Part shown: positions 62,481 through 64,000 of the stretch, in pieces
How positions within the stretch are numbered: the stretch's first letter is position 1
Layout of the letters: each line of letters starts with the position of its first letter
From: Sitta carolinensis
Taxonomy: Eukaryota > Chordata > Aves > Passeriformes > Sittidae
Assembly: GCA_032173965.1 (NCBI GenBank)
Contig: CM063289.1
Coordinates: 27,367,690 to 27,431,689, forward strand
Direction: 5' to 3'
Length of the DNA: 64,000 nucleotides
Translations under genes and position numbers: made by a program
The notes under the pieces: generated by a model
The model's input: only the letters and a program-made list of their open reading frames with translations
Database searches by the model: none
What the model was told of the DNA's origin: nothing

Positions 62481-64000
62481 AAGGTGGGAGAAATCCCAGC
62501 AAAGCCTGGGAAGTGCTGCACAAGCCTGGCTTGGATCCTCAAGATCCTTTGGCTCAGGGATGCCCTGACTCAGCTCCAGCCCTGAGCTGACCTGTGCACC
62601 ACAAGAGCTCTGCCCAGAAGGATTCACTGGCAAGGAAAACTCTGCCATTCAGACCTTTGGAAACTGCAGAGAGCAGCCACACTAAAATCTTGCTGTCTCA
62701 GAAGAGGTGAAACACAACAAGCAGAAGCCCCGGGTATTCCTGAGGCCCTGCTGGTGGCAAAGGGCAGCTGGGCTTCTCCTCCCCAGCCAGAACTGACAAT
62801 TCCTCCTTCCCCCCTAAGCCCTCTCATTCCCTCTCCCCCTCCTCTGTGCCTACCCTTCTCACACCTCCTCTTTCATGACTCTTTACCCACCACTCTGCAA
62901 TGCCTGAGACAATTTCCACTGCCTTGTGTCCTTCCCCAGTGGCCTTGTTATCTTCTTCCCATCCTCCTCCTGCAGCCTTGCTGTGTTCAGCTGGCCTTCC
63001 ACTGGGAATCTGCTCTTTGCACCCAGGAAAGGTGGATAACATTTACAAAAGGATATAAATAACTCCTGTGCTAAAGCTTTATTGATTTTCAATGGGATTT
63101 TGGAACCTTGGGGTTTTGTCTCCTTTAATTATTTTTTTTTTGTCACCCCTTACTTTAATCCCTACATCACCAGTTTTTAATGCTACTGGTTTAGTTAAAG
63201 AGGAGGAACATCCCGAGCATGGGATCAGCTATACATACACTTATACAGTGGATTTCCAGAGGGCTTTTTCCAGAGATTTTTTATAGAGTTTAAGATACAG
63301 GCTGTGAGTTTAAATCCCATATAGGCCAAGTGATGGATCTGATCTGGAAGCTGCCATCACACAGAGGGTGAAAGGAACCTGGCCAATAAAGGACCATCAT
63401 TACAAAATCTGCATTTACAGGAAATACCATTACTGCAGCACTGCATGCTGTCACTGGATAGAGGAGAAAATTTGGGGTTTTCCTCCCAAAACTATGCAAA
63501 AATCCAATTTCATCAGGGTTGGAAATGGATATATTATCTACTGTTAACTGTAAATGTTTATGGAAAAAATGGCTAAATTCTTTGTTAAAAACCTGTATGT
63601 GCCAATCATAATTTTATAATTTTGTATTATTTTACACCAAAAAAGATTAAATCCCTCAATAAAACTCTGGAGAAGAGAGTCAAGTGTGTCTCTTTGAAAA
63701 CAGACACACAAAAAAAAAATCTTTATTTGTAACACAGGCAGAGCTTCTGCTTTCTCCTCCCTTATACATTTCCTCAGAGCTCTCAGCCCATGAAAAAGGA
63801 GGTCACTCTCTCAACATTTTTCTCTATCCTTACTCTGTTCTTCATCTTCCCTTCCCCAAGGAACTTTGACCACCACAAGTGTCCAAGACAAACCCCACAC
63901 TGTACCTGAAGAAGAAAAGATGTGAGTTCTGAACAGCTTCACCTGAAATTAAAACCTGCCCCTGCTTTTTCCAGCCCTCAGCTCCTGCAGCACTGAAAAC
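62481..64000. other. Non-coding unique sequence
   Basis: No gene. Pyrimidine-rich text at 62800-62880 gives overlapping frames on both strands (62754-63092) without any domain. The window ends in unique sequence. Confidence 0.5.

Overview
This window looks like non-coding nuclear DNA from a bird, most likely a songbird or close relative. The main evidence is a set of CR1 retrotransposon 3' ends in the form typical of birds, with '(c)catgggcagggacacc'-type antisense text and 'gattctatgattctatg' tails. Three solo-type long terminal repeats of avian endogenous-retrovirus style and otherwise repeat-poor, AT-rich unique sequence fit the same picture. The species call is an inference from repeat style; nothing in the window names the organism.

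I find no protein-coding gene, no intact RNA gene, no CRISPR array and no prokaryotic feature. The many short open frames (60-210 codons) look like chance frames. Several of the longer ones share peptides only because they read CR1 repeats in antisense (for example at 2822-3277, 10067-10549, 19707-20057 and 22463-23095). The window is either part of a gene desert or lies inside a long intron; the sequence alone cannot tell which.

Layout: 1-5.4 kb is unique DNA with a homeobox-motif-rich block (870-1160) and a plus-strand CR1 (2857-3300). A plus-strand LTR lies at about 5.4-5.76 kb. Minus-strand CR1 copies lie at 10.15 and 12.12 kb. A very old CR1/L3-type LINE at 13.81-14.14 kb still shows reverse-transcriptase motifs. 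More CR1 pieces follow at 16.9, 19.9, 22.4, 26.7 and 27.4 kb. A U2 snRNA-derived fragment lies at 28.1 kb, a CpG-dense block at 30.3-30.8 kb, an ancient LINE tail at 32.5 kb and a CR1 tail at 33.4 kb. From 33.5 to 47.75 kb I recognise almost no transposable elements. A CR1 tail (47.75 kb), a CCATGG-rich avian interspersed repeat (48.85-49.5 kb), a minus-strand LTR (about 51.2-51.76 kb), an RT-like fragment (54.3 kb), a solo LTR with a perfect 6-bp target duplication (58302-58849) and a final CR1 (62.2-62.5 kb) complete the window.

The points most worth following are the preserved ancient LINE at 14 kb, the CpG-dense block at 30.3 kb, the LTRs and their regulatory signals, the U2-derived fragment, and the long repeat-poor interval with conserved-element-like blocks. 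I did not find evidence of a previously undescribed gene system.
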